From the NCBI RefSeq assembly GCF_963678635.1, contig NC_087065.1, positions 62,832,754 through 62,896,753 on the forward strand: a stretch of DNA of 64,000 nt, given 5' to 3'. Both the position numbers and the translations under genes were made by a program. The notes beneath the pieces were generated by a model. It searched no databases and had not been told where the DNA came from. It worked only from the letters and a program-made list of their open reading frames with translations. Positions within the stretch are counted from its first letter, which is position 1, and every line of letters starts with the position of its first letter. This document shows positions 1 through 11,692 of this stretch, piece after piece. This DNA comes from Symsagittifera roscoffensis (lineage: Eukaryota; Xenacoelomorpha; Acoela; Convolutidae).

Positions 1-3000
1 AGTAGTTAGCAGACACATTGCCACCTTTTAGGTGTTTTACGTGAATGCATGTTTTGTGAAGTAGTTAGCAGACACATTGCCACCTTTTAGGTGTTTCTCG
101 TGAATGCATGTTTTGTGAAGTAGTTGGCAGACACATTGCCACCTCTTAGGTGTTTCTCGTGAATGCATGTTTTGTGAAGTAGTTGGCAGACACATTGCCA
201 CCTTTTAGGTGTTTCTCGTGAATGCATGCTTTGTGAAGTAGTTAGCAGACACATTGCCACCTTTTAGGTGTTTTACGTGAATGCATGTTTTGTGAAGTAG
301 TTAGCAGACGCATTGCCACCTTTTAGGTGTTTCTCGTGAATGCATGTTTTGTGAAGTAGTTGGCAGACACATTGCCACCTCTTAGGTGTTTCTCGTGAAT
401 GCATGTTTTGTGAAGTAGTTGGCAGACACATTGCCACCTTTTAGGTGTTTCTCGTGCATGCATGTTTTGTGAATTAGTTAGCAGACACATTGCCACCTTT
501 TAGGTGTTTCTCGTGAATGCATGTTTTGTGAAGTAGTTAGCAGACACATTGCCACCTCTTAGGTTTTTCTCGTCAATGCATGTTTTGTGAAGTAGTTAGC
601 AGACACATTGCCACCTTTTAGGTGTTTCTCGTGAATGCGTGTTTTGTGAAGTAGTTAGCAGACACATTGCCACCTTTTAAGTGTTTCTCGTAAATGCATG
701 TTTTGTGAAGTAGTTAGCAGACACATTGCCACATTTAGGTGTTTTACGTGAATGCATGTTTTGTGAAGTAGTTAGCAGACACATTGCCACCTTTTAGGTG
801 TTTCTCGTGAATGCATGTTTTGTGAAGTAGTTAGCAGACACATTGCCACCTTTTAGGTGTTTCTCGTGAATGCATGTTTTGTGAAGTAGTTAGCAGACAC
901 ATTGCCACCTTTTAGGTGTTTCTCGTGAATGCACGTTTTGTGAAGTAGTTAGCAGACACATTGCCACCTTTTAGGTGTTTCTCGTGAATGCATGTTTTGT
1001 GAAGTAGTTAGCAGACACATTGCCACCTTTTAGGTGTTTTACGTGAATGCATGTTTTGTGAAGTAGTTAGCAGACACATTGCCACCTTTGAGGTGTTTCT
1101 CGTGAATGCATGTTTTGTGAAGTAGTTAGCAGACACATTGCAACCTTCTAGGTGTTTCTCGTGAATGCATGTTTTGTGAAGTAGTTAGCAGACACATTGT
1201 CACCTTTTAGGTGTTTCTCGTGAATGCATGTTTTGTGAAGTAATTAGCAGACTCATTGCCACCTTTTAGGTATTTTAAGTGAACCCATGTTTTGTGAAGT
1301 AGATAGCAGACACATTGCCACTTTTTAGGTGTTTCTCGTGAATGCATGTTTTGCGAAGTAGTTGGCAGACACATTGCCACCTTTTAGGTGTTTCTCGTGA
1401 ATGCGTGTTTTGTGAAGTAGTTAGCAGACACATTGCCACCTTTTAGGTGTTTCTCGTGAATGCACGTTTTGTGAAGTAGTTAGCAGACACATTGCCACCT
1501 TTTAGGTGTTTCTCGTGAATGCATGTTTTGTGAAGTAGTTAGCAGACACATTGCCACCTTTTAGGTGTTTTACGTGAATGCATGTTTTGTGAAGTAGTTA
1601 GCAGACACATTGCCACCTTTGAGGTGTTTCTCGTGAATGCATGTTTTGTGAAGTAGTTAGCAGACACATTGCAACCTTCTAGGTGTTTCTCGTGAATGCA
1701 TGTTTTGTGAAGTAGTTAGCAGACACATTGTCACCTTTTAGGTGTTTCTCGTGAATGCATGTTTTGTGAAGTAGTTAGCAGACACATTGCAACCTTCTAG
1801 GTGTTTCTCGTGAATGCATGTTTTGTGAAGTAGTTAGCAGACACATTGTCACCTTTTAGGTGTTTCTCGTGAATGCATGTTTTGTGAAGTAGTTAGCAGA
1901 CACATTGCCACCTTTTAGGTGTTTTACGTGAATGCGTGTTTTGTGAAGTAGTTAGCAGACACATTGCCACCTTTAGGTGTTTCTCGTGAATGCATGTTTT
2001 GTGAAGTAGTTAGCAGACACATTGCCACCTTTTAGGTGTTTTACGTGAATTCATGTTTTCTGAAGTAGTTAGCAGACACATTCCCACCTTTAAGGTGTTT
2101 CTCGTGAATGCATGTTTTGTGAAGTAGTTGGCAGACAGATTGCCACCTTTTAGGTGTTTCTCGTGAATGCATGTTTTGTGAAATAGTTAGCAGACACATT
2201 GCCAACTTTTAGGTGTTTCTCGTGAATGCATGTTTTGTGAAGTACTTAGCAGACACATTGCCACCTCTTAGGTGTTTCTCGTGAATGCATGTTTTGTGAA
2301 GTAGTTAGCAGACACATTGCCACCTTTTAGGTGTTTCTTGTGAATGCATGTTTTGTGAAGTAGTTAGCAGACACATTGCCACCTTTTAGGTGTTTCTCGT
2401 GAATGCATGTTTTATGAAGTAGTTAGCAGACACATTGCCACCTTTTAGGTGTTTTACGTGAATGCATGTTTTGTGAAGTAGTTAGCAGACACATTGCCAT
2501 CTTTGAGGTGATTCTCGTGAATGCATGTTTTTGTGAAGTAGTTGGCAGACACATTGCCACCTTTTAGATGTTTCTCGTGAATGCATGTTTTGTGAAGTAG
2601 TTAGCAGACCCATTGCCACCTTTTAAGTGTTTCTCGTGAATGCATGTTTTGTGAAGTAGTTAGCAGACACATTGCCACCTTTTAGGTGTTTCTCGTGAAT
2701 GCATGTTTTGTGAAGTAGTTAGCAGACTCATTGCCACCTTTTAGGTATTTTAAGTGAATCCATGTTTTGTGAAGTAGATAGCAGACAAATTGCCACTTTT
2801 TAGGTGTTTCTCGTGAATGCATGTTTTGTGAAGTAGTTGGCAGACACATTGCCACCTTTTAGGCGTTTCTCGTGAATGCATGTTTTGTGAATTAGTTAGC
2901 AGACACATTGCCACCTCTTAGGTGTTTCTCGTGAATGCATGTTTTGTGAAGTAGTTAGCAGACACATTGCCACTTTTTAGGTGTTTCTCGTGAATGCATG

Positions 3001-6000
3001 TTTTGTGAAGTAGTTAGCAGACACATTGCCACCTTTTAGGTGTTTCTCGTGAATGCATGTTTTGTGAAGTAGTTAGCAGACACATTGCCACCTTTTAGGT
3101 GTTTACGTGAATGCATGTTTTGTGAAGTAGTTAGCAGACACATTGCCACCTTTTAGGTGTTTCTCGTGAATGCGTGTTTTGTGAAGTAGTTAGCAGACAC
3201 ATTGCCACCTTTTAGGTGTTTCTCGTGAATGCATCTTTTGTGAAGTAGTTAGCAGACACATTGCCAGCTTTTAGGTGTTTTACGTGAATGCATGTTTTGT
3301 GAAGTAGTTAGCAGACACATTGACACCTTTTAGGTGTTTCTCGTGAATGCATGTTTTGTGAAGTAGTTGGCAGACACATTGCCACCTTTTAGGTGTTTCT
3401 CGTGAATGCATGTTTTGTGAAGTAGTTGGCAGACACATTAATACCTTTTAGGTGTTTCTCGTGCATGCATGTTTTGTGAATTAGTTAGCAGACACATTGC
3501 CACCTTTTAGGTGTTTCTCGTGAATGCATGTTTTGTGAAGTAGTTAGCAGACACATTGCCACCTTTTAGGTGTTTCTCGTCAATGCATGTTTTTTGAAGT
3601 AGTTAGCAGACACATTGCCACCTTTTAGGTGTTTCTCGTGAATGCGTGTTTTGTGAAGTAGTTAGCAGACACATTGCCACCTTTTAGGTGTTTCTCGTAA
3701 ATGCGTGTTTTGTGAAGTAGTTAGCAGACACATTGCCACCTTTTAGGCGTTTTACGTGAATGCATGTTTTGTGAAGTAGTTAGCAGACACATTGCCACCT
3801 TTTAGGTGTTTCTCGTGAATGCATGTTTTGTGAAGTATTTAGCAGACACATTGCCACCTTTTAGGTGTTTCTCGTGAATGCATGTTTTGTGAAGTAGTTA
3901 GCAGACACATTGCCACCTTTTAGGTGTTTCTCGTGAATGCATGTTTTGTGAAGTAGTTAGCAGACACATTGCCACCTTTTAGGTGTTTTACGTGAATGCA
4001 TGTTTTGTGAAGTAGTTAGCAGACACATTGCCACCTTTTAGGTGTTTCTCGTGAATGCGTGTTTTGTGAAGTAGTTAGCAGACACATTGCCACCTTTTAG
4101 GTGTTTCTCGTGATTGCATGTTTTGTGAAGTAGTTAGCAGACACATTGCCACCTTTTAGGTGTTTTACGTGAATGCATGTTTTGTGAAGTAGTTAGCAGA
4201 CACATTGCCACCTTTTAGGTGTTTCTCGTGAATGCATGTTTTGTGATGTAGTTGGCAGACACATTGCCACCTTTTAGGTGTTTCTCGTGAATGCATGTTT
4301 TGTGAAGTTGTTGGCAGACACATTGCCACCTTTTAGGTGTTTCTCGTGCATGCATGTTTTGTGAATTAGTTAGCAGACACATTGCCACCTTTTAGGTGTT
4401 TCTCGTGAATGCATGTTTTGTGAAGTAGTTAGCAGACACATTACCACCTTTTAGGTGTTTCTCGTCAATGCATGTTTTGTGAAGTATTTAGCAGACACAT
4501 TGCCACCTTTTAGGTGTTTCTCGTGAATGCGTGTTTTGTGAAGTAGTTAGCAGACACATTGCCACCTTTTAGGTGTTTCTCGTAAATGCATGTTTTGTGA
4601 AGTAGTTAGCAGACACAATGCCACCTTTTAGGTGTTTTACGTGAATGCATGAGTGTGAAGTAGTTAGCAGACACATTGCCACCTTTTAGGTGTTTCTCGT
4701 GAATGCATGTTTTGTGAAGTAGTTAGCAGACACATTGCCACCTTTCAGGTGTTTCTCGTGAATGCATGTTTTGTGAAGTAGTTAGCAGACACATTGCCAC
4801 CTTTTAGGTGTTTCTCGTGAATGCATGTTTTGTGAAGTAGTTGGCAGACACGTTGCCACCTTTTAGGTGTTTCTCGTGAATGCATGTTTTGTGAAGTAGT
4901 TAGCAGACACATTGCCACCTTTTAGGTGTTTCTAGTGAATGCATGTTTTGTGAAGTAGTTAGCAGACACTCTGCCACCTTTTAGGTGTTTCTCGTGAATG
5001 CATGTTTTGTGAAGTAGATAGCAGACACATTGCCATTTTTTAGGTGTTTCTCGTGAATGCATGTTTTGTGATGTAGTTAGCAGACACATTGCCACTTTTT
5101 AGGTGTTTCTCGTGAGTGCATGTTTTGTAAAGTAGTTAGCAGACACATTGCCAATTTTTAGCTATTTTACGTGAATGCATGTTTTGTGAAGTAATTAGCA
5201 GACACATTGCCACCTTTTAGGTGTTTTATGTGAATGCATGTTTTGTGAAGTAGATAGCAGACACATTGCCACCTTTTAGGTGTTTCTCGTGATTGCATGT
5301 TTTGTGAAGTAGTTGGCAGACACATTGCCACCTTTTAGGTGTTTCTCGTGAATGCATGTTTTGTGAAGTAGTTAGCAGACACATTGCCACCTTTTAGCTA
5401 TTTTACGTGAATGCGTGTTTTGTGAAGTAGTTAGCAGACACATTGCCACCTTTTAGGTGTTTCTCGTGAATGCATGTTTTGTGAAGTAGTTATTAGACAC
5501 ATTGCCAACTTTTAGCTATTTTACGTTAATGCATGTTTTGTGAAGTAGTTAGCAGACACATTGCCACCTTTTAGGTGTTTTACGTGAATGCATGTTTTGT
5601 GACGTAGTTCGCAGACACATTGCCACCTTTTAGGTGTTTCTCGTGATTGCATGTTTTGTGAAGTAGTTAGCAGACACATTGCCACCTCTTAGGTATTTTA
5701 CGTGAATGCGTGTTTTGTGAAGTAGTTAGCAGACACATTGCCACCTTTTAGGTGTTTCTCGTGAATGCATGTTTTGTGAAGTAGTTAGCAGACACATTGC
5801 CACCTTTTAGGTGTTTTACGTGAATGCATGTTTTGTGAAGTAGTTAGCAGACCCATTGCCACCTTTTAGGTGTTTCTCGTGAATGCATGTTTTGTGAAGT
5901 AGTTGGCAGACACATTGCCACCTTTTAGGTGTTTCTCGTGAATGCTTGTTTTGTGAAGTATTTAGCAGACACATTGCCACCTTTTAGGTGTTTCTCGTGA

Positions 6001-8840
6001 ATGCATGTTTTGTGAAGTAGTTAGCAGACACATTGCCACCTTTTAGGTGTTTCCTGTGAATGCATGTTTTGTGAAGTAGTTAGCAGACACATTGCCACCT
6101 TTTAGGTGTTTCTCGTGAATGCATTTTTGGTGAAGTAGTTAGCAGACACAATGCCACCTTTTAGGTGTTTCTCGTGAATGCATGTTTTGTGAAGTAGTTA
6201 GCAGACACATTGCCACCTTTTAGATGTTTTACGTGAATGCATGTTTTGTGAAGTAGTTAGCAGACACATTGCCACCTTTTAGGTGTTTCTCGTGAATGCA
6301 TGTTTTATGAAGTAGTTAGCAGACACATTGCCACCTTTTAGGTGTTTCTCGTGAATGCATGTTTTGTGAAGTAGTTATCAGACACATTGCCACCTTTTAG
6401 GTGTTTCTCGTGAATGCATGTTTTATGAAGTAGTTAGCAGACACATTGCCACCTTTTAGGTGTTTCTCGTGAATGCATGTTTTGTGAAGTAGTTAGCAGA
6501 CACATTGCCACCTTTTAGATGTTTTACGTGAATGCATGTTTTGTGAAGTAGTTAGCAGACACATTGCCACCTTTTAGGTGTTTCTCGTGAATGCATGTTT
6601 TATGAAGTAGTTAGCAGACACATTGCCACCTTTTAGGTGTTTTACGTGAATGCATGTTTTGTGAAGTAGTTAGCAGACACATTGCCCCCTTTTAGGCGTT
6701 TCTCGTTAGAGCATGTTTTGTGAAGTAGTTAGCAGACACATTGCCACTTTTTAGGTGTTTTACGTGAATGCATGTTTTGTGAAGTAGTTAGCAGACACAT
6801 TGCCACCTTTTAGGTGTTTTACGTGAATGCGTGTTTTGTGAAGTAGTTAGCAGACACATTGCCACCTTTTAGATGTTTTACGTGAATGCATGTTTTGTGA
6901 AGTAGTTAGCAGACACATTGCCACCTTTTAGGTGTTTCTCGTGAATGCATGTTTTGTGAAGTAGTTAGCAGACCCATTGCCACCTTTTAGGTGTTTCTCG
7001 TGAATGCATGTTTTGTGAAGTAGTTGGCAGACACATTGCCACCTTTTAGGTGTTTCTCGTGAATGCTTGTTTTGTGAAGTATTTAGCAGACACATTGCCA
7101 CCTTTTAGGTGTTTCTCGTGAATGCATGTTTTGTGAAGTAGTTAGCAGACACATTGCCACCTTTTAGGTGTTTCCTGTGAATGCATGTTTTGTGAAGTAG
7201 TTAGCAGACACATTGCCACCTTTTAGGTGTTTCTCGTGAATGCATGTTTTGTGAAGTAGTTAGCAGACACAATGCCACCTTTTAGGTGTTTCTCGTGAAT
7301 GCATGTTTTGTGAAGTAGTTAGCAGACACATTGCCACCTTTTAGATGTTTTACGTGAATGCATGTTTTGTGAAGTAGTTAGCAGACACATTGCCACCTTT
7401 TAGGTGTTTCTCGTGAATGCATGTTTTATGAAGTAGTTAGCAGACACATTGCCACCTTTTAGGTGTTTCTCGTGAATGCATGTTTTGTGAAGTAGTTAGC
7501 AGACACATTGCCACCTTTTAGGTGTTTCTCGTGAATGCATGTTTTATGAAGTAGTTAGCAGACACATTGCCACCTTTTAGGTGTTTCTCGTGAATGCATG
7601 TTTTGTGAAGTAGTTAGCAGACACATTGCCACCTTTTAGATGTTTTACGTGAATGCATGTTTTGTGAAGTAGTTAGCAGACACAATGCCACCTTTTAGGT
7701 GTTTCTCGTGAATGCATGTTTTGTGAAGTAGTTAGCAGACACATTGCCACCTTTTAGATGTTTTACGTGAATGCATGTTTTGTGAAGTAGTTAGCAGACA
7801 CATTGCCACCTTTTAGGTGTTTCTCGTGAATGCATGTTTTATGAAGTAGTTAGCAGACACATTGCCACCTTTTAGGTGTTTCTCGTGAATGCATGTTTTG
7901 TGAAGTAGTTAGCAGACACATTGCCACCTTTTAGGTGTTTCTCGTGAATGCATGTTTTATGAAGTAGTTAGCAGACACATTGCCACCTTTTAGGTGTTTC
8001 TCGTGAATGCATGTTTTGTGAAGTAGTTAGCAGACACAATGCCACCTTTTAGGTGTTTCTCGTGAATGCATGTTTTGTGAAGTAGTTAGCAGACACATTG
8101 CCACCTTTTAGATGTTTTACGTGAATGCATGTTTTGTGAAGTAGTTAGCAGACACATTGCCACCTTTTAGGTGTTTCTCGTGAATGCATGTTTTATGAAG
8201 TAGTTAGCAGACACATTGCCACCTTTTAGGCGTTTCTCGTGAATGCATGTTTTGTGAAGTAGTTAGCAGACACATTGCCACCTTTTAGGTGTTTCTCGTG
8301 AATGCATGTTTTATGAAGTAGTTAGCAGACACATTGCCACCTTTTAGGTGTTTCTCGTGAATGCATGTTTTGTGAAGTAGTTAGCAGACACATTGCCACC
8401 TTTTAGATGTTTTACGTGAATGCATGTTTTGTGAAGTAGTTAGCAGACACAATGCCACCTTTTAGGTGTTTCTCGTGAATGCATGTTTTGTGAAGTAGTT
8501 AGCAGACACATTGCCACCTTTTAGATGTTTTACGTGAATGCATGTTTTGTGAAGTAGTTAGCAGACACATTGCCACCTTTTAGGTGTTTCTCGTGAATGC
8601 ATGTTTTATGAAGTAGTTAGCAGACACATTGCCACCTTTTAGGTGTTTCTCGTGAATGCATGTTTTGTGAAGTAGTTAGCAGACACATTGCCACCTTTTA
8701 GGTGTTTCTCGTGAATGCATGTTTTATGAAGTAGTTAGCAGACACATTGCCACCTTTTAGGTGTTTCTCGTGAATGCATGTTTTGTGAAGTAGTTAGCAG
8801 ACACATTGCCACCTTTTAGGTGTTTTACGTGAATGCGTGA
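1..8840. repeat. 59-bp satellite array, about 150 copies
   Basis: The same 59-base unit (core TTAGCAGACACATTGCCACC, then a TTTTAGGTG block and a GTGAATGCATG block) repeats head to tail without interruption from base 1 to about 8840, where the last unit runs into unique DNA. The array is cut by the left window edge. Units differ by a few point changes: CTCG or TTACG after AGGTGTTT, TAGC or TGGC before AGAC, CATG or CGTG. A few have small indels, for example near 730 and 4650. No unit carries a long reading frame. It looks like satellite or centromere-type heterochromatin, which is inference. Confidence 0.97.
5840..8840. repeat. Higher-order repeats inside the 59-bp satellite
   Basis: Variant monomers recur at fixed multiples of 59. 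The rare ACCCATT variant at 5851 recurs at 6972, and the rare AATGCTTG variant at 5941 recurs at 7062. Both are 1121 bases apart, which is 19 units. Further right the TTTTATGAAG variant sits at 7424 and 7542, 7837 and 7955, 8191 and 8309, 8604 and 8722. That is pairs two units apart, repeating every 7, 6 and 7 units. The left part of the array (1-5800) looks less ordered. Homogenisation is therefore most recent at the right side. Confidence 0.85.
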
Positions 8841-9412
8841 TTGTATCGTAGTATCTTCAATTCACTCGCTGACCCAGTATAACAACAAGCGGGTGGAAAA
8901 TAACGCAACTTCACATTTTTGTTCTCTCGCCTTCAAATTTGGATTATATAAGAGCCATAGATGTCTTTAGAAAAATTTCATGGTTATTCGACCAAAAATT
9001 GATTTGGTAAGTAGAAGCTTTTGGACGTCACAAAATTTGAATTGGAGACGGATCTCTCCGCACCTAAAATTGAGGTCGTGCTCAGTAGCGAATTTATGCG
9101 CTGATAAAACATAGTTTCTTTTAAATCATATGGCCCTTGTAGTTTCAAACCGACAACTGTTTTTTTTTCTTCTGAAAGTTATTTTGGTTAAGTAGCTTGA
9201 TTTAATTCCACATGAACGATTCTTGACTGATGCTGTTATGATAAAGATAAACGATATAAAAATGGAATATGAATCTTGAATCGATGAACGGTATAAAATA
9301 TGTTATTTTTAGTTCAAATTAAGATAGATCAATTCAAATCGATCCGTTTTTTTAATGAAAACGACGCCAGCTGACTTGTTTAAACACTGCCAGCAAAACG
9401 AGCTATATAACC
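8841..9412. other. Non-coding DNA right of the satellite
   Basis: AT-rich sequence with short homopolymer tracts. I see no reading frame, RNA gene or internal repeat here. Confidence 0.6.
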
Positions 9413-9796
9413 GGGGACCGATCGTTTAGCAGACCAATCGCTTAGCATGAAAAGTGAAAAATCAGTCTTTTAGCAGATCAACGTTATAACGTGATGCATG
9501 ATTGATTGAGAGACTCAAACAGACACTCAGACTGGGGCCAAGCTTCCTCAATTAAGTCAATTATCTCAGGATTTTCTAACAAAACTATTAACTTCAAGAA
9601 CACAACAGTCTAAGTTAGCGGCAAAACAAATATTTACGCGCACAATAACACTCGTGATGAATTGAAGCGCAGCGGAGCAAGCGATCGCTAATCGCCAATG
9701 CCGCGTTTGAAGTTAGCCAGCACACTTTATAATTGTTCTGAGTCTGCTAAAAAAAACTGGTCTGCTAAAAAACCGGTCTGCTAAAATCCCTAGCAC
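9413..9796. mobile_element. MITE-like element with 10-bp flanking direct repeats
   Basis: The stretch is bounded by the direct repeat CTATATAACC at 9403-9412 and 9797-9806. Its left end carries TTTAGCAGACC (from about 9424) and a second TTTTAGCAGA copy near 9470. Its right end carries the reverse complement GGTCTGCTAAA two to three times between 9740 and 9787. Inverted subterminal motifs plus a candidate target duplication suggest a small non-autonomous DNA transposon. The ends themselves match poorly and no transposase is present, so the superfamily is unknown. Confidence 0.45.
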
Positions 9797-9933
9797 CTAT
9801 ATAACCATTGTTTATTCTTGAAGCTAAGTTTTGCTAGCTCAACAAATTCAGTTTTTATTTTACACATGTTGAGTTAACTCTATAGGCACTTCAACAACTC
9901 AACTCTGAAACATTTATTTTATCGTTGCGTATT

Positions 9934-10328
9934 CATAGGTCCCAAAATGAAAAATCAGTCCCATAAGTTCCATAATAAAAAAGGCAGTCGCATAAGTCCC
10001 AAATCTTTTCAATTGGTCAAAAGACTAAATTAGCCGAGTCTCGGTTTAAGATGGCCGGTGGGCGCGCTATGCGCGCGTCGCCGCTTTGCGGCGATAACCG
10101 GCTCTAAATTTCGTATAGAGTCTTACCCTTTGGTGGCAAGCTCGCAACACGTTGGCGCAGCTGCGGCAGTCACTATTCTGCAGCTTGAAGTTATGCTGCT
10201 TGAACAGTATACAATCAATCCAGAAATTCGTTGGCTCAAATTTCAACCAATCAGATTTCAATAAGATAAATTTTGGGACTTATTTGACAGATTTTTTATT
10301 CTGGGAGCTACGAATATTGGAACCTATG
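9934..10328. mobile_element. Foldback/MITE-like element with about 70-bp inverted ends
   Basis: The left end (CATAGGTCCCAAAATG, then AATAAAAAAGGCAGTCGCAT and AAGTCCCAAA) reappears as an imperfect reverse complement at the right end (AATTTTGGGACTT, then a TTTTTTATTCTGGGA block and GGAACCTATG). The inverted ends span about 70 bases each side. A GC-rich stem-loop cluster sits inside. No protein is encoded and no target duplication was found. Confidence 0.45.
10054..10102. other. GC-rich three-stem inverted-repeat cluster
   Basis: An outer pair GCCGGT (10054-10059) and ACCGGC (10097-10102) encloses two perfect hairpins: GCGCGC-TAT-GCGCGC (10062-10076) and CGCCGC-TTT-GCGGCG (10079-10093). It lies in AT-rich DNA within the foldback element. 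It could extrude as a cruciform or fold in RNA, but it does not match a tRNA. Confidence 0.7.
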
Positions 10329-11692
10329 TGAATTCACCCTTTTAACAGCGACAAATCCATTATTCAACCATTCATTTGTGAAATTACTGATTTTGATATA
10401 GTTTCATCGTCTTTTTCCCATTTTTTGAAGAAAATTACTGAATTTTTAAGCGCGGGTTTGTGTTTTTTTTCGAAGTAGTTTTTTTGTTAAGCTTGGATAA
10501 AGTTATTGGGTTTTGAGAATTGCCAATTTGTTTTTTTTTTAATTGCCAGATATCTTTTATTGCTTAGCGCAAAGGCAGATCTTAAATCCGGATCATAAAA
10601 CATTCCTTAATCACAAGAGGCCTGCTCTCTGACCCAAATATTGCATAAATGAACAAAAAATTATCAGTTTTCACTTACTTTGATAAATTTATTTTGTAAA
10701 ACATTTGCGACATCAGACATGTGAAACGGTAGGTGGAACTCTCTGGGCTTCACTGTGATACAGAAGTCTATCTAGCTTGCTGGTTTGTTGGAATACTTGT
10801 TATGCAGTTTCGATACAAAAAAAAACGCTCATCATACAATGGCATGCACAGAGTTTATAGAAAAAACACTTATCATACAATTTCCGTTCATTAAAACTGT
10901 TTGATAAGCAATTTTTACATAGCTCAAGAAAATTCAGTGTAAAAATCCAGCTATCAGGGAAAAACTTGTTTCAGTTTTTACTTAGGATTTTTGTCTATAA
11001 CGTAGACCACATTGAATTGTTTATAGAAATTAAACAAAATTGAATTTTCTTGCTGCGCAAATCCAAAGTTGAATTTTGTTGCTTTTATTCGCTAAGATAT
11101 GGTTTAAAATGCTGAAAAAAATCAGGACACGCTATTCAAGTGGAAAGTTTTTTGGCTAAAATTTTTCTAGCCATACTTGAAATTTAACGGTTTTCTCATA
11201 GTTCTGAACGAATTATCAAATATCACTTCATACAAATAATATAAACATCCCGACTATCTGTGAGATTTCTTCCCCTCAACCAATGGGTTTCTTATGACAG
11301 AGAACTCTTTGTTTTTCGTGTTTTCATAACATTTTTTGATTTATGGAAAAACGCTAGTCCTACATTTCTTATGTATTGAAATTGAATTATCAGAAAGGTT
11401 TCATATATTTCTTACGTATGGAATTCTATGGAACTTTATGACAAGAAGTTTACCGTATATGGAAAACAAAATTTTTTAGAAGTTCTCTTCTATTCATGGT
11501 TAGTTTTGGGCATGCGAATTCTTTAATCGTACTAAGGGAGGAAAAGACGGGCAACTAGGAAGTTGGTTATCAATCTTAAGCAATCTATGTTTTTACTAAT
11601 TGCGACTCTTAGATTGGCGAACTTCTATTCAGCCTCCTTTCATACGAAAGTTTTGTTTTGAATAAAAGCTGCTGCGATAACTTTATTAACTA
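10329..11692. other. Non-coding DNA upstream of the B-box gene
   Basis: AT-rich with many T and A runs. No frame or RNA gene stands out. The promoter and 5' UTR of the B-box gene should lie in the right part, but I see no diagnostic core promoter element. Confidence 0.5.

Noticed and set aside
1-8840. CRISPR-like regular array
   Set aside because: The whole 59-bp unit is repeated with no unique spacers, and the setting is eukaryotic.
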